Assembly: GCA_964446745.1 (NCBI GenBank)
Contig: CAYURR010000029.1
Coordinates: 1 to 21,684 of the forward strand
Length of the DNA: 21,684 nucleotides
Reading direction: 5' to 3'
From: CAYURR01 sp964446745
GTDB taxonomy: Bacteria; Bacillota; Clostridia; Lachnospirales; WQUN01
In this document: positions 6,200-14,556 of the stretch, piece by piece
Layout of the letters: each line of letters opens with the position of its first letter
How positions within the stretch are numbered: the first letter of the stretch is position 1
The notes under the pieces: model-generated
What the model was told of the DNA's origin: nothing
What the model saw: the letters and a program-made list of their open reading frames with translations, nothing else
The model's database searches: none
Translations under genes and position numbers: made by a program

Positions 6200-8110
6200 A
6201 TGTTAAATGGCTTTTTAATCGGCTGTAACTACTGGGCTTCACATGCGGGTACCGCCATGTGGTCTGACTGGAACCCGACAATTGTTGAAAGAGATTTGGC
6301 GATCTTTGCAAGTTGCGGTATGAATATTTTACGTGTATTTCCGTTATGGCCGGATTTCCAACCAATCGAAGCACTATATACAGCCAGCGGCATGTTAAAA
6401 GAATTTCGTTTTGGCGAAACACCTTTGCCCGATACCGAAGAAGGGCGTGCCGGTGTTTCGATAGAAGCCATAAAGCGTTTCGAGGAGTTTCTACGTATAA
6501 GTGAAAAATACGGCTTAAAGATTATTGTCGGCTTATTAACCGGCTGGATGAGCGGAAGGTTGTTTGTACCCAATGGGTTACAAGGCAGAAATGTATTGAC
6601 CGACCCGCTTTGCCTTATTTGGGAAACCCGCTTTATTCGTTATTTTGTCAATCGATTTAAACATGAGCCTTCTGTGATTGCCTGGGATCTGGGCAACGAA
6701 TGCAATGTGATGGGCAATGTAGATGATAGAGAATCTGCATGGACATGGACCTCAGCAACATCAAACACAATACGCGCGACAGACCCAACACGCCCTGTAA
6801 TATCAGGTATGCACAGCTTGTCCCCATCAGGCGTTTGGACTATACAAGACCAAGCCGAAAACACCGATATCCTTACCACACATCCATATCCATGCTTTAC
6901 GCCGCACTGCGATCAAGATCCAGCAAATACAATACGCACGATACTGCACTCGGCATGCGAATCCCTGTTCTATCGCGGTATAGGCGGAAAGCCTTGCATT
7001 ATAGAAGAAATCGGAACGCTCGGCCCATCGCTGGCTAGCGAAGAGGTAGCAGCGGATTTTGTACGAGCGACATTGTTTTCTGCTTGGGTGCACAACATAC
7101 CGGGGTATTTATGGTGGTGTGCCAATGATCAAGACTTACTGACAAATGCGCCTTATGACTGGCATGGATGCGAGCGGGAGCTCGGTTTGGTTCGTTCAGA
7201 TCATAGCATCAAGCCTGCGTTAGACAGCATGAGCCGGTTTGCTAAATTTTTACAGTCGACTGGGTTACATAAACTTCCATCGCGTCGCACCGATGCCATA
7301 TGTATACTCACACATGGTCAAGATCAATGGGCGGCGGCGTACTCCAGTTTTGTACTGGCAAAGCAGGTCGACATAGAGATGGAATTCCGCTATTGCGATC
7401 AACCTTTACCGGATGCGCCTATCTACCTACTGCCGAGTGTCATTGGCGACCAGTCTATTAGTAAGAGGCATCTTACTAAGCTTATGGAGAAGGTCGAAAA
7501 TGGGGCTACACTCTACATATCCACCGATGGCGCCATTATTTCACCGTTTGCAAAGATTACAGGTGTCACTATTGCTTCACGATACAAACGCAGCACAAGC
7601 ACCGGCATAGATTTGCATTTGGATGGCGATAAGTTCCGCTTACATTTGCAGGCTCAATATACGCTGCATGCCCAAAGCACCGATGGACAAGCACTTGCAT
7701 GGGACGAAAACGGCAACACTTGCTTTTATGCATACACATATGGGCGTGGCAAGGTCTTTTTCTTGGACTTTCCGTTGGAGCATATGCTTGCCCACCAGCC
7801 CGGTGCCTTCCATTCAAACTACGCCGAACCCTACTATAAGATTTATTCGGCGTTTGCAACAGATATTAAACGCTTATGCATATGCGACGAACCATACATT
7901 GGGATCACAGAACACATAAAAGACAGTGATGGCTATGTTGTGCTGATAAATCAAACGCCTGAAAAAAAAGATATTGCCGTTACGATTGACAACAATTGGT
8001 TTTTAACAGGATGTCTGTATGGCACCGCACCGGTTGATGGACGCCTTACCATTCCCGGCTGTGATGCGGTTGTGTTAATTGTGAAGAAGAAGGAGGCTGG
8101 GGAGAGTTGA
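6200..8110 (+). CDS. Cytosolic clan-A glycoside hydrolase (GH5-like barrel) with GH42-type C-terminal domain
   Basis: The 636-residue protein starts as a TIM-barrel glycosidase (GCNYWASHAGTAMWSDW, ILRVFPLWPDFQP). It carries the two expected catalytic glutamates: E167 in WDLGNECN as acid/base and E270 in IIEEIG as likely nucleophile. The barrel spans about 1-345. A Rossmann-like segment (about 360-463) resembles the beta-galactosidase trimerisation domain of GH42-type enzymes, and a beta-rich C-terminus follows. No signal peptide is present, so it should act inside the cell on imported oligosaccharides. The ATG at 6200 is preferred over one at 6182 because GGGAG lies about 7 bases before it. 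It overlaps the next permease gene by 4 bases, which implies translational coupling. Exact GH family and substrate are not clear; mannan or galactan-type linkages are possibilities only. Confidence 0.8.
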   Translation: MLNGFLIGCNYWASHAGTAMWSDWNPTIVERDLAIFASCGMNILRVFPLWPDFQPIEALYTASGMLKEFRFGETPLPDTEEGRAGVSIEAIKRFEEFLRISEKYGLKIIVGLLTGWMSGRLFVPNGLQGRNVLTDPLCLIWETRFIRYFVNRFKHEPSVIAWDLGNECNVMGNVDDRESAWTWTSATSNTIRATDPTRPVISGMHSLSPSGVWTIQDQAENTDILTTHPYPCFTPHCDQDPANTIRTILHSACESLFYRGIGGKPCIIEEIGTLGPSLASEEVAADFVRATLFSAWVHNIPGYLWWCANDQDLLTNAPYDWHGCERELGLVRSDHSIKPALDSMSRFAKFLQSTGLHKLPSRRTDAICILTHGQDQWAAAYSSFVLAKQVDIEMEFRYCDQPLPDAPIYLLPSVIGDQSISKRHLTKLMEKVENGATLYISTDGAIISPFAKITGVTIASRYKRSTSTGIDLHLDGDKFRLHLQAQYTLHAQSTDGQALAWDENGNTCFYAYTYGRGKVFFLDFPLEHMLAHQPGAFHSNYAEPYYKIYSAFATDIKRLCICDEPYIGITEHIKDSDGYVVLINQTPEKKDIAVTIDNNWFLTGCLYGTAPVDGRLTIPGCDAVVLIVKKKEAGES

Positions 8111-9057
8111 CAGAAAAGAAAATGGTTGCCACCAAATTGCGCAGAAGGGGTTTTTGGAGGCAAGTAGTAGAAAACCGTACGCTGTTGTTAATGATCTTGC
8201 CTGCATTATTGTTTTTTACGCTGTTTTCGTATGTGCCTATGCCCGGCATCATATTAGCCTTTAAACGCTATACCTATGAAGGCGGTATTTTTGGCAGCCC
8301 GTGGGCAGGCTTCAATAACTTTCGGTTTTTCTTCGTTTCCGGCGATGCATTACGTGTTACCACAAACACTATATTGTTTAACCTCACTTTTTTGGTGGTT
8401 AACACAGTATTACAATGCGGCGTTGCTATTCTGCTTTCTGAAATACACAACAAGTTATTTAAGAAAGTAACACAAACCCTTATGTTCCTGCCCTATTTCA
8501 TTTCGTGGGTCGTTGTTGGGGCATTTGTATACAACATCCTCAATTACGAGTTTGGCGCGTTAAACACTATGCTACGCAGCCTTGGGCAAGAGCCTGTCGA
8601 TGTATACGGTAATCCGGGTGTGTGGAAGTATATCTTGATTATCTGCCGAGCATGGAAGGATTTGGGGTATGGCATTGTGCTGTACTTAGCGGCTATTATG
8701 AGCATTGATCAAGAAATGTACGAAGCAGCTGACATAGATGGCGCGAATATTTTTCAAAAAATAAGAGCTATCACTATCCCTTGCTTAGTTCCGACGATTA
8801 TCATACTTACGCTGCTTGCAGTCAGCTATATATGCCGTGGCGATTTTCAAATGTTTTATAATGTCGTCGGCAATAACGGTATGTTATTTAACGCAACAGA
8901 CGTTATTGATACTTATGTATTTCGTTCTCTAATACGAGTACAAGAATTCGGTATGTCGGCAGCCGTTGGTGCCTATCAATCGGTATTAAACCTCGTCATT
9001 ATTTTAACCATCAACGGCATTATCCGCAAAGTGCATTCTGAATACGCGTTATTTTAG
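8107..9057 (+). CDS. Sugar ABC transporter permease, LplB/YteP type
   Basis: The 316-residue integral membrane protein has about six hydrophobic segments and the LplB-type opening SYVPMPGIILAFKRYTY. The EAA loop that docks the ATPase lies at about 205-225 (YEAADIDGANIFQKI). It would form a heterodimer with the next gene product to import oligosaccharides. The start is a TTG overlapping the TGA of the hydrolase gene (TTGA), with GGAGG and GGGGAG just upstream. An internal ATG at 8122 is an alternative. No ATPase gene follows in the cluster. Confidence 0.9.
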   Translation: MTEKKMVATKLRRRGFWRQVVENRTLLLMILPALLFFTLFSYVPMPGIILAFKRYTYEGGIFGSPWAGFNNFRFFFVSGDALRVTTNTILFNLTFLVVNTVLQCGVAILLSEIHNKLFKKVTQTLMFLPYFISWVVVGAFVYNILNYEFGALNTMLRSLGQEPVDVYGNPGVWKYILIICRAWKDLGYGIVLYLAAIMSIDQEMYEAADIDGANIFQKIRAITIPCLVPTIIILTLLAVSYICRGDFQMFYNVVGNNGMLFNATDVIDTYVFRSLIRVQEFGMSAAVGAYQSVLNLVIILTINGIIRKVHSEYALF

Positions 9058-9070
9058 AAAGGGTGAAAAT

Positions 9071-9976
9071 ATGAAAAAGATGAGAAGCGGCATACGTAAG
9101 CTATCGGGCGACCGTATTGCTCTGATGTTATTTTCATATGTGCTAATCATAATACTCTCCGTTGCGTGCTTTCTTCCGTTTATGATGATATTGACTGGTT
9201 CGTTTACATCTGAACAAGCGATTTTCCGCGATGGTTATCGTTTAATTCCTGCGGAATGGTCTACAAAAGCCTATCAAATCCTGTTTAATGCACCCACTAC
9301 TCTTTTTCGCGCGTACAGGGTTACCATTATTATTACGGTCATCGGCTCTGCTTGCGGCTTGATATTGACCAGCATGACAGCTTATGTCCTCTATCGAAAA
9401 GACTTTCCATGGCGCGGAGCCATATCCTTTTATTTATTTTTCACAACGTTGTTTTCGGGCGGCTTGGTACCGTGGTACATAATGATGGTCAGATACCTGC
9501 AACTTAAAGACAACCCCATCGTGCTTGTATTACCATCCCTTCTCAGCGTATTCAACATACTGATTATGCGGAGTTTTATGAAAGGCATACCCGACTCACT
9601 TGTAGAAGCCGCCAAGATAGACGGCGCCGGTGATTTCAAGATTTACTATCGCATTATATTACCGCTATCAAAGCCGTCGTTAGCGACAGTGGGGCTATTC
9701 ATCGCTCTCAATTATTGGAACGAATGGTATAGCGCCATGTTGTTCCTTAATGACGAAAAATTTTACCCGCTGCAGTATTACCTCTACCGTGTACTCAATT
9801 CCATGAATTTCGCTGCCCAAGCAGCTAAGGAAGCGAATATTCCCATGCCCAAAATGCCTACCGAATCCTTTAAGCTGGTCATGACAGTAGTGGCAACGGG
9901 GCCGATTCTTCTGCTATATCCCTTTGTGCAGCGGTATTTTATCAAAGGCATCACTATTGGTGCAGTAAAGGGTTGA
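9071..9976 (+). CDS. Sugar ABC transporter permease, LplC/YtcP type
   Basis: The 301-residue membrane protein is the second permease subunit. It has an N-terminal hydrophobic segment after a basic start, several further transmembrane helices, and an EAA loop at about 178-198 (VEAAKIDGAGDFKIYYRI). The conserved tail motif ALNYWNEWYSAM is typical of the CUT1 LplC/YtcP branch. It follows the first permease after 13 bases with an AGGGTG ribosome-binding site and precedes the binding protein by about 60 bases, all in one direction. With its partner it should form the membrane channel for an oligosaccharide. Confidence 0.9.
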   Translation: MKKMRSGIRKLSGDRIALMLFSYVLIIILSVACFLPFMMILTGSFTSEQAIFRDGYRLIPAEWSTKAYQILFNAPTTLFRAYRVTIIITVIGSACGLILTSMTAYVLYRKDFPWRGAISFYLFFTTLFSGGLVPWYIMMVRYLQLKDNPIVLVLPSLLSVFNILIMRSFMKGIPDSLVEAAKIDGAGDFKIYYRIILPLSKPSLATVGLFIALNYWNEWYSAMLFLNDEKFYPLQYYLYRVLNSMNFAAQAAKEANIPMPKMPTESFKLVMTVVATGPILLLYPFVQRYFIKGITIGAVKG

Positions 9977-10039
9977 TCCATTATCGATGTTTCGGAATGT
10001 TATTTCCTTAACATAAACATTTTATGAGGAGGCATCAGA

Positions 10040-11641
10040 ATGAAACGTATGTTATGTGTCATGCTTTGTTTCGGTGTGTTACTTACGGCTTGCGGTACTG
10101 CAGGAAATGCGGCAAAGACCGACAATTCTCAACCTACCCCTGCAGTTTCCGGTACAGAAGATGTAGCGAAGAACGAAGCCGATGCGACAAGCACAACAGA
10201 TGAGGTCGGCGAAGCCGAAGCTTCACAAGCATTAGAACCTGTAGAGCTGGTCGTATACCATCTGGGTGATGGTGCGGTAGACAACCAAGAGGTTTTTGAT
10301 CTTATTAACCAAAAAACTTCCGAGTTGATAAACACAACCATTAAGCCACAGTTTATTTCTTGGGCTGAATTTGACACAAAGTATCCATTGGTTTTTGCCT
10401 CGGGCGAGCAGTTCGACATTATCTACACATCCTCATGGAGTCATTATGCGGATCAATCGATGAGAGGTAGCTTTTACGAGCTCACAGATGATTTGTTAAA
10501 CCAATACGCTCCCGAGCTCATGGCTGTTATGCCCGAAGACGCTTTGCGTCAAGCGCGTATCAACAACAAGGTATACATGCTTCCAAACATCAATGACGAG
10601 TGGAACCATTTAGGCTTGTTGGTCCGCGGCGATTTAAGGAAAAAGTACAATGTGCCCGAAATCAACTCTCTTGAGAACTTAGAGTTGTATCTCAAGGCAC
10701 TTGCTGAAAACGAATCATCAATTATACCGTTTGACGGCGGATCTGATTTTGATCAGTGGGTTTCACCGAGTCTCTGGCTGTTGCAACCTAATGGCTGGGT
10801 GATCATGGATGCATTACCCGGTTATGCATATCGCCTCGACGACCCAAGCGGTAAGCTCTTTGCGATGGCCGATACACAGGAGTACAAAGACTATCTTTCT
10901 AAGATGCGCGAGTACAACGAATTAGGCTTCTGGAGCAAAAACGCATTGAACAACCCTACCCGCAACGACGACAGCTTTAACAATGGCAGAAGCGGACTTG
11001 CTGTACACAACATCGGCACAATCACAGCAGCATGGCAGGAAGCCAACAAGAACCACCCCGAGTGGGAAGCGGAAGTATATGACTCCATGTTCGGTAAATA
11101 TACGACTATACCTACATCATATCTGGGTAACGGCATGGCATTACGTGCCACAACAAAACACCCTGAGCGCGCCATCATGTACATCAACCTGATACGCTCT
11201 AACCAAGAGCTGTATGACTTGACAATGAATGGCATTGAAGGCAAGCACTGGATTGACGCAGGCCCAGGCAAGTCCGCCGCCGGTCCAAACTTTGGCGATT
11301 ATGGCGGGTATTCTAATTGGGGTTTCATTACTCGCAATCTCAGACGGTTCTCTGTTGACGAGTGGCCGGGTCTTCAAGATGTATACAAGAGTTATGAAGC
11401 TCGTGCGGTCAGTAACCCCGCATACTACTTCCTCTTTGATGACAGTGAAGTAAAGAACGAAATCGCCGCAATGAGCAATATTAAGGAAAGATATGAAAAG
11501 ACATTGAATTTTGGCTTTGAAGCAAATTGGGAGGCCACAATTGCAGATGTCCAAAAGCAATACGAAGTAGCCGGAAGGCCCGCGGTTTTAGCGGAATATG
11601 AGAAGCAGTTAGCGGCTTATTTAAACACCTATAACAAATAA
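10040..11641 (+). CDS. Extracellular solute-binding lipoprotein, LplA/YtcQ type
   Basis: The 533-residue protein has a lipoprotein signal peptide with lipobox LTAC and the lipidated Cys at residue 18. An Ala/Thr/Glu-rich linker of about 50 residues follows, then a family 1-type binding domain. The C-terminal part (about 440-530) resembles the DUF3502 region of LplA/YtcQ-like proteins, with a final stretch ending YEKQLAAYLNTYNK. It would capture an oligosaccharide outside the membrane and deliver it to the two preceding permeases. A strong GAGGAGG site lies at 10026-10032, 7 bases before the ATG. A perfect palindrome follows the stop. Length is normal for this subfamily. Confidence 0.9.
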   Translation: MKRMLCVMLCFGVLLTACGTAGNAAKTDNSQPTPAVSGTEDVAKNEADATSTTDEVGEAEASQALEPVELVVYHLGDGAVDNQEVFDLINQKTSELINTTIKPQFISWAEFDTKYPLVFASGEQFDIIYTSSWSHYADQSMRGSFYELTDDLLNQYAPELMAVMPEDALRQARINNKVYMLPNINDEWNHLGLLVRGDLRKKYNVPEINSLENLELYLKALAENESSIIPFDGGSDFDQWVSPSLWLLQPNGWVIMDALPGYAYRLDDPSGKLFAMADTQEYKDYLSKMREYNELGFWSKNALNNPTRNDDSFNNGRSGLAVHNIGTITAAWQEANKNHPEWEAEVYDSMFGKYTTIPTSYLGNGMALRATTKHPERAIMYINLIRSNQELYDLTMNGIEGKHWIDAGPGKSAAGPNFGDYGGYSNWGFITRNLRRFSVDEWPGLQDVYKSYEARAVSNPAYYFLFDDSEVKNEIAAMSNIKERYEKTLNFGFEANWEATIADVQKQYEVAGRPAVLAEYEKQLAAYLNTYNK

Positions 11642-11660
11642 CTAATACGGGCAAAAGAGG

Positions 11661-11690
11661 TAGGGAGGAAAACAATTGTTTTCCTCCCTA
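11661..11690. terminator. Perfect 30-bp palindrome between convergent genes, probable bidirectional terminator
   Basis: Bases 11661-11690 are exactly self-complementary, centred on CAATTG, with arms containing AGGGAGGAAAA and its complement. The symmetric hairpin lies 20 bases after the binding-protein stop and overlaps the stop codon of the convergent AraC gene at 11688. No long T-run follows on the plus strand; a short CTTTT follows on the minus strand. A protein-binding site is an alternative. Confidence 0.6.
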
Positions 11691-12566
11691 TTGATTATAA
11701 GTGTCATTTATCACACTGTACTTTTTACGATATTCTGTAGGCGAAAATCCTGTTTGTTTTTTAAATATCCTATTAAAGTAACTGATGCTTGTGAACCCGA
11801 CGCTAATAAGAATTTCCGAAACGGTCAGATCCGTCTGCAACAGCTTCTTCTTTGCCACCGATATACGAAAATAATTTAAATACTCTATGAAGGTTCGTCC
11901 GGTCGCTTTCTTAAATAAACGGCAAAAATGGTGATGGCTGATGTTTAACATGCTTGAGATTTCTTCAAGCCTTATTATGCTGCCGTAGTGCATTTTTATA
12001 TAACTTAATGCCTTTGATACACTTCTTAGCATATCTACAGCTTCGGGCTTAGCCAACGAACCCTCGCGATATATTATGACGAGCAGCCGATATATACCGG
12101 CAATGATCGCCATGTCGTAAACAATGCGCTTATATTTAAATTCATCGGCGATCATAAGCAGTTGACGCGCAAACTCGGCATGTATTGCCTTTTCGTTGGT
12201 ATTGTAAACGATATATTTGAAGCTTTGCTCATGAATAAAACTGACTAAGTATTTGTCCGCGTTTAACCCGCCGCTGTGCAGCAAATTTAAATCAAACTGT
12301 AGAAGACATATCTGTGTGTAATTGTTATTGATCTTATTGCTCCAATGCACCACGAGGCTGTTGATAATAATGATTTCCCCGGTTTTTAAAATGTGTTTTT
12401 CGTCTTCAATCACAAACTCCATTTCGCCGGCCATCATATATATCATCTCAACCATGTCATGCAAATGTGGCTCGCTATGGAGCCGCCGCTCACTTGTATC
12501 TGTTACAAGTGTTTTTATAGGCAAATGAACATCGGAGATATGAATCTGTTCAACTTCTGTATACAA
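11688..12566 (-). CDS. AraC-family transcriptional regulator with cupin-like sensor domain
   Basis: The 292-residue protein has an N-terminal cupin-like ligand domain (about 20-100, with HSEPHLHDMVEMIYMMAGEM and EDEKHILKTGEIIII). A C-terminal AraC-type double helix-turn-helix covers about the last 100 residues (LEEISSMLNISHHHFCRLFKKATG and VSEILISVGFTSISYFNRIFKKQTG). It probably senses a sugar and activates the surrounding transporter and hydrolase genes. The start chosen is a TTG at 12566, with AGAAGG seven bases upstream. A longer frame opens at a TTG at 12590, but that codon overlaps the -10 box of the gene's own promoter. It diverges from the second hydrolase gene and converges on the transporter operon. 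Confidence 0.88.
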   Translation of the reverse strand: MYTEVEQIHISDVHLPIKTLVTDTSERRLHSEPHLHDMVEMIYMMAGEMEFVIEDEKHILKTGEIIIINSLVVHWSNKINNNYTQICLLQFDLNLLHSGGLNADKYLVSFIHEQSFKYIVYNTNEKAIHAEFARQLLMIADEFKYKRIVYDMAIIAGIYRLLVIIYREGSLAKPEAVDMLRSVSKALSYIKMHYGSIIRLEEISSMLNISHHHFCRLFKKATGRTFIEYLNYFRISVAKKKLLQTDLTVSEILISVGFTSISYFNRIFKKQTGFSPTEYRKKYSVINDTYNQ

Positions 12567-12589
12567 AATTAAAACCTTCTCTCTTAACA

Positions 12590-12617
12590 ATTATACAATA
12601 GTTTCATTGCTTTTCAA
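12590..12617 (-). promoter_or_regulatory. Promoter of the AraC-family regulator
   Basis: Reading the minus strand, TTGAAA (12612-12617) and TATAAT (12590-12595) are 16 bases apart, a near-consensus sigma-A promoter. Transcription would begin near 12583, leaving a leader of fewer than 20 bases before the TTG at 12566. The 85-base gap between the two start codons must also hold the signals for the divergent hydrolase gene, so the two could be regulated together. Confidence 0.65.
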
Positions 12618-12651
12618 GGCGGTTATTAATTCATAAATAAAGGAGACAGTC

Positions 12652-14313
12652 ATGATCACAACCGAAGTATACGGCCGTATTCGTCTGACACTTCCCGAAG
12701 GAACAGATTGCGCAGAGATAACGACCCAAAACGGCGAAACACATCCCCTGTTAGTGTATACGCATAATGATGCGGATTTTAGCTATGATAACCATGGCTA
12801 TGAAACTGCGACCCTACGTGGCGAGCCGCGTAAGCAGGTTGCGTTTACAGCCACGTACGAAGGTCGCCATACCCTAAAGGCGTATAAATGCGGTGAGTTG
12901 TTGTCGGAGACGGAGTTTGATGCGTTACCCGGAAAAGGCGGTTTTGTTGAGGTATCTCGCCGCGACCCGCGCTATTTTGCTTTGTCGGATGGCAGTTCAT
13001 ATGTGCCCATAGGCTTAAATTTAGTAGGATGCACATATGACCACCTGCCCTCCGGAGAAGGTCACTTTAAGCGATCCTCTACACTTGTCACTACAGGCTT
13101 GAAGGAATGGGAACGCTGGTTTGCCGCACTTAAGGATGCGGGTGCCAACTATACACGCATTTGGCTTTCCAATCGTTATACAGAGGCACGTACAAGCCTT
13201 ATGGGTATACACAATCCCGTTGCCTTGGCACGATTTGATGCACTGATAGAGCTCGCACGAAAATACGAACTGCGCTTAAAGCTATGTCTTGAGCATTGGC
13301 GTACGTTTTCAGATGAAAAGCATTTCGCTTACAGGTATTACACAGACCCCAATACAGGCTTTCAACTAAAGGATGAAAACCAATGGTTTGAAAGCCCATA
13401 CTGGAATGAGCAATGGCTGCGTGACATTGAGCCATATTTGGCGCGTTGTCAGAACGATCCTGTTGTGTTTGCATGGGAGCTTTGGAATGAAAACGAATGC
13501 GGTGAAGCAAGCTTCGAGGTTGTGTCTGCGTTTACCGAACGGATGCTACCGGCGGTTAAGCGCCTCTCACCAAAAAATTTGGTTGTGAACTCGCTCGGCA
13601 GTTATGACGAAGAATATTGCCAACATAAACAAAATCGCTTTTGTGAGATGGAGGCGATGGACTTCCAACAGGTGCACCGTTATTTAGATCAGGGCGCTCC
13701 TCTTGCCATATGCCATACCGATCCTGTCAAATTCTCCATAGATGCAGTGGTTCGCTCTCGACGCGCAGACAAGCCGATCATTCTGACGGAAACAGGCGCG
13801 GTAAACGACTGCCATATAGGGCCATTTCGTTATTACAGAAGTGACCACAACGGTCTCATTTTTCATGATGTGACATATCCTGCGTTGTTTGCCGGTGCGG
13901 CAGGATCGGGTCATGCATGGCATTGGGATTCCTATATAGAGCCGAAAAACCTGTGGCGGCATTTTAAGCCAATGGCACAAGCAATCGAAGGGATTCAAAT
14001 GGATGAAGAAGGCTTTGTAAATAAAATCGTTAACAACGATCACGCTTGGATTTTAATGCTCGTCGGCAGCAAGCACACATTAGTGTTGGTGCGTAATAAA
14101 GCTGATCGTTGGGATTATGTGTTGCGTGACGGTATTGTGCCGCGACCTGTAGATGGATTTTGCCTGTCGCTTGATGGGATAAAAGTTACAAATGCAAAAG
14201 CGTTCTGGCTTATGGACGAAGTACCCGGCAGCTTGGATGTTATTGATGATGTTGTGCATCTGCCGTCGTTTGTTCATGGATGTGTGCTTCGGATTGAGCA
14301 CGCTTCTCACTAA
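12652..14313 (+). CDS. Cytosolic clan-A glycoside hydrolase with N-terminal beta-sandwich
   Basis: The 553-residue protein begins with a beta-rich domain (about 1-105) resembling the DUF5060-type module found before some glycosidase barrels. The phrase RDPRYFALSDGSSYVPIGLN leads into a TIM barrel (about 115-455). Catalytic glutamates are visible: E280 in WELWNENE as acid/base and E380 in IILTETGA as likely nucleophile. The remaining about 100 residues are beta-rich. No signal peptide is seen, so it should act in the cytoplasm. It is divergent from the AraC gene and has GGAG about 8 bases before its ATG. It shares fold and probably pathway with the hydrolase at 6200, but the two are not close copies. 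Exact family and linkage are not determinable here. Confidence 0.82.
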   Translation: MITTEVYGRIRLTLPEGTDCAEITTQNGETHPLLVYTHNDADFSYDNHGYETATLRGEPRKQVAFTATYEGRHTLKAYKCGELLSETEFDALPGKGGFVEVSRRDPRYFALSDGSSYVPIGLNLVGCTYDHLPSGEGHFKRSSTLVTTGLKEWERWFAALKDAGANYTRIWLSNRYTEARTSLMGIHNPVALARFDALIELARKYELRLKLCLEHWRTFSDEKHFAYRYYTDPNTGFQLKDENQWFESPYWNEQWLRDIEPYLARCQNDPVVFAWELWNENECGEASFEVVSAFTERMLPAVKRLSPKNLVVNSLGSYDEEYCQHKQNRFCEMEAMDFQQVHRYLDQGAPLAICHTDPVKFSIDAVVRSRRADKPIILTETGAVNDCHIGPFRYYRSDHNGLIFHDVTYPALFAGAAGSGHAWHWDSYIEPKNLWRHFKPMAQAIEGIQMDEEGFVNKIVNNDHAWILMLVGSKHTLVLVRNKADRWDYVLRDGIVPRPVDGFCLSLDGIKVTNAKAFWLMDEVPGSLDVIDDVVHLPSFVHGCVLRIEHASH

Positions 14314-14428
14314 TCAATATTGTGCAAATAACGATCCCTATTGTGATAGTTAATATATGTAGTAATTGCTAAACTAATCATACTCGGTAACAACATTCAT
14401 ACCAAGATGATTAATGTCTTGCCTTGTT

Positions 14429-14467
14429 ATGAATGGCGGTTGCATAAGAATAAACATGAATGGCGGT
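14429..14467. repeat. 12-bp direct repeat upstream of the large secreted enzyme
   Basis: ATGAATGGCGGT occurs at 14429-14440 and again at 14456-14467, 27 bases start to start, about 90-130 bases before the ATG at 14557. Spaced direct repeats are typical of AraC-family binding sites, so this may be an operator. No copy was noticed upstream of the other operons. The rest of 14314-14556 is AT-rich with no gene and no convincing promoter or terminator. Confidence 0.45.
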
Positions 14468-14556
14468 GATTAACAAGATAATTTGTTTTGTACCAAATTT
14501 TTAGTTTTGAAATCTTTATCATTTGAAAACTTTATCAACGGGAGGGAGTTACAACA

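Noticed and set aside
12567..12590. TTG at 12590 as the AraC start
   Set aside because: It overlaps the -10 box of the gene's own promoter and has no ribosome-binding site, unlike the TTG at 12566.
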